A stretch of 5,112 bases of DNA from contig JAFCZV010000170.1 in NCBI GenBank assembly GCA_019314155.1, positions 1-5,112 on the forward strand, written 5' to 3'. The notes beneath the pieces are model-generated. The model saw only the letters and a list, made by a program, of their open reading frames with translations, had not been told where the DNA came from and did no database searches. Positions 4,194-5,112 of this stretch are shown here, one piece after another. The first letter of the stretch is position 1. Every line of letters begins with the position of its first letter. This stretch comes from Deltaproteobacteria bacterium. GTDB lineage: Bacteria; Desulfobacterota; Desulfobacteria; Desulfobacterales; UBA11574. The position numbers and the translations under genes were made by a program.

Positions 4194-5112
4194 CTATTGA
4201 ACTTGAATTGCTTCAAAATCGCATTCACTCTTGCAGATTCCGCATTTCTGGCATAGATCCAAATTGATTGCATGGACCTGTTTCTTTTTGCCGATAATTG
4301 CTTCATGTGGACACCCGCGCTTGCAAATACCGCAGCAGGTGCATTTTTCAGGGTCAACACTGTACGTGACCAATGCCTGGCATACACCGGCAGAACATTT
4401 TTTTTCGTTTATGTGGGTCTCGTATTCATCCCGAAAGTAACGCAAGGTGGATAGTACGGGATTGGCTGCGGTCTTGCCCAACCCGCATAGCGCTGTTTGA
4501 CTCACGGTAGATCCCAATTCTTCCAAAAGGCCGATTTGCTCGAGGGTGCCGTTGCCTTCCGTAATATCAGTGATGATCTCGAGCATTCGGTCGATTCCCA
4601 GACGGCAAGGCACGCATTTGCCACACGACTCGTCTTGTAAAAATGCAAGGAAATATTTGGCCACATCTACCATACAGGTCTCTTCGTCCATCACCACCAT
4701 TCCGCCTGAGCCAACCATCGATCCGGCCTTGGCAAGTTCGTCAAAATCAATGGGAAGGTTAAATTTATCCGCCGGCAGGCATCCACCGGAGGGACCGCCG
4801 GTCTGTACGGCTTTAATGGAATTTCCATTTGAACCGCCGCCGCCGATATCAAAGACAACCGTATTGATTGTGGTACCCATCTCCACTTCTACCAGCCCGG
4901 TATTTTTGATATGGCCGGTGAGGGCCAGGATTTTCGTTCCTTTACTCTTTCTTGATCCCTTGGAAGCAAACCAGGACGAACCGTTTAAAATTATAGCAGG
5001 TACATTGGCCCAGGTTTCAACATTATTGAGTGTGGTCGGTTTATGCCACAGACCGTCAGTTACAGTGTGTACGTCCTTTGGCCGCGGTTCGCCGACTTTG
5101 CCCTCTAAAGAA
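4194..5112 (-). CDS. NuoF/HndC-like NADH-oxidising subunit with C-terminal 2[4Fe-4S] ferredoxin (5' end outside window)
   Basis: The reading frame is open at the right edge. 305 residues are visible, numbered here from the first full codon (5111). The NADH/FMN domain lies mostly upstream; the window starts at its SLEGKVGEPRPK signature (1-12), followed by LNNVET (28-33). An SLBB domain (about 60-110) is followed by the N3-type [4Fe-4S] site SCGKCVPCRLG, with Cys163, 166, 169 and 209. The C-terminal extension (about 250-305) is a two-cluster ferredoxin: Cys257/260/263/267 and Cys287/290/293/297. This extension is typical of HndC/HydB-type subunits and absent from classical NuoF of respiratory complex I. 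The protein should oxidise NADH (or reduce NAD+) and pass electrons to the next subunit. An in-frame ATG at 4886 is internal and not the start. Confidence 0.88.
   Translation of the reverse strand, partial: SLEGKVGEPRPKDVHTVTDGLWHKPTTLNNVETWANVPAIILNGSSWFASKGSRKSKGTKILALTGHIKNTGLVEVEMGTTINTVVFDIGGGGSNGNSIKAVQTGGPSGGCLPADKFNLPIDFDELAKAGSMVGSGGMVVMDEETCMVDVAKYFLAFLQDESCGKCVPCRLGIDRMLEIITDITEGNGTLEQIGLLEELGSTVSQTALCGLGKTAANPVLSTLRYFRDEYETHINEKKCSAGVCQALVTYSVDPEKCTCCGICKRGCPHEAIIGKKKQVHAINLDLCQKCGICKSECDFEAIQVQ

Noticed and set aside
3545..4454. Several plus-strand frames opposite the two Fe-S genes
   Set aside because: Their apparent Cys/His content merely mirrors the opposite strand, and none has a start signal or recognisable domain.
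1..5112. CRISPR arrays, tRNA or rRNA genes, and complete insertion sequences
   Set aside because: No regularly spaced repeats, no tRNA-like cloverleaf, and no transposase or terminal inverted repeats were seen on either strand.

Overview
The window reads as a bacterial accessory segment beside an anaerobic redox operon. The two minus-strand proteins are rich in iron-sulfur motifs and resemble NuoF/HndC- and NuoG/HndD-type electron-input subunits, which are common in sulfate reducers and other Desulfobacterota. The toxin-antitoxin families on the left are also common there. The phylum is an inference; no rRNA or other taxonomic marker is present.

Left part (1-1930), plus strand: this looks like part of an integron cassette array followed by decayed toxin-antitoxin debris. 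The window opens inside what looks like the 3' arm of an attC site ending in GTTAGGC (60-66). A class I methyltransferase gene (99-746) follows. Its stop codon lies inside a matching GCCTAAC box that begins a folded attC-like hairpin (741-804). The start box and end box are exact reverse complements, as expected of a cassette that once existed as a circle. The next unit carries an intact addiction-module antitoxin (887-1105) and a RelE/ParE-type toxin (1102-1370) broken by an apparent 22-bp deletion between short direct repeats. It may be a second, weaker cassette (799-1418). Next come a CopG/ribbon-helix-helix antitoxin without its usual upstream toxin (1485-1781) and, overlapping its stop codon, the last 43 or so residues of a VapC-type PIN toxin (1778-1930).

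Middle (1931-3403): a 273-bp gap with no supported gene, then a complete patatin-like phospholipase predicted to be a lipoprotein (2213-3403).

Right part (3490-5112), minus strand and convergent with the patatin gene: the 3' end of an operon. A NuoF/HndC-like NADH:acceptor oxidoreductase subunit (open at the right edge) is followed 11 bp later by a short NuoG/HndD-like protein with one [2Fe-2S] and two [4Fe-4S] binding motifs. Together they could carry electrons from NADH through FMN and an Fe-S chain to a partner enzyme not visible here. The short protein lacks the hydrogenase H-cluster domain and ends the operon, so any catalytic partner must be encoded upstream (right of the window) or elsewhere.
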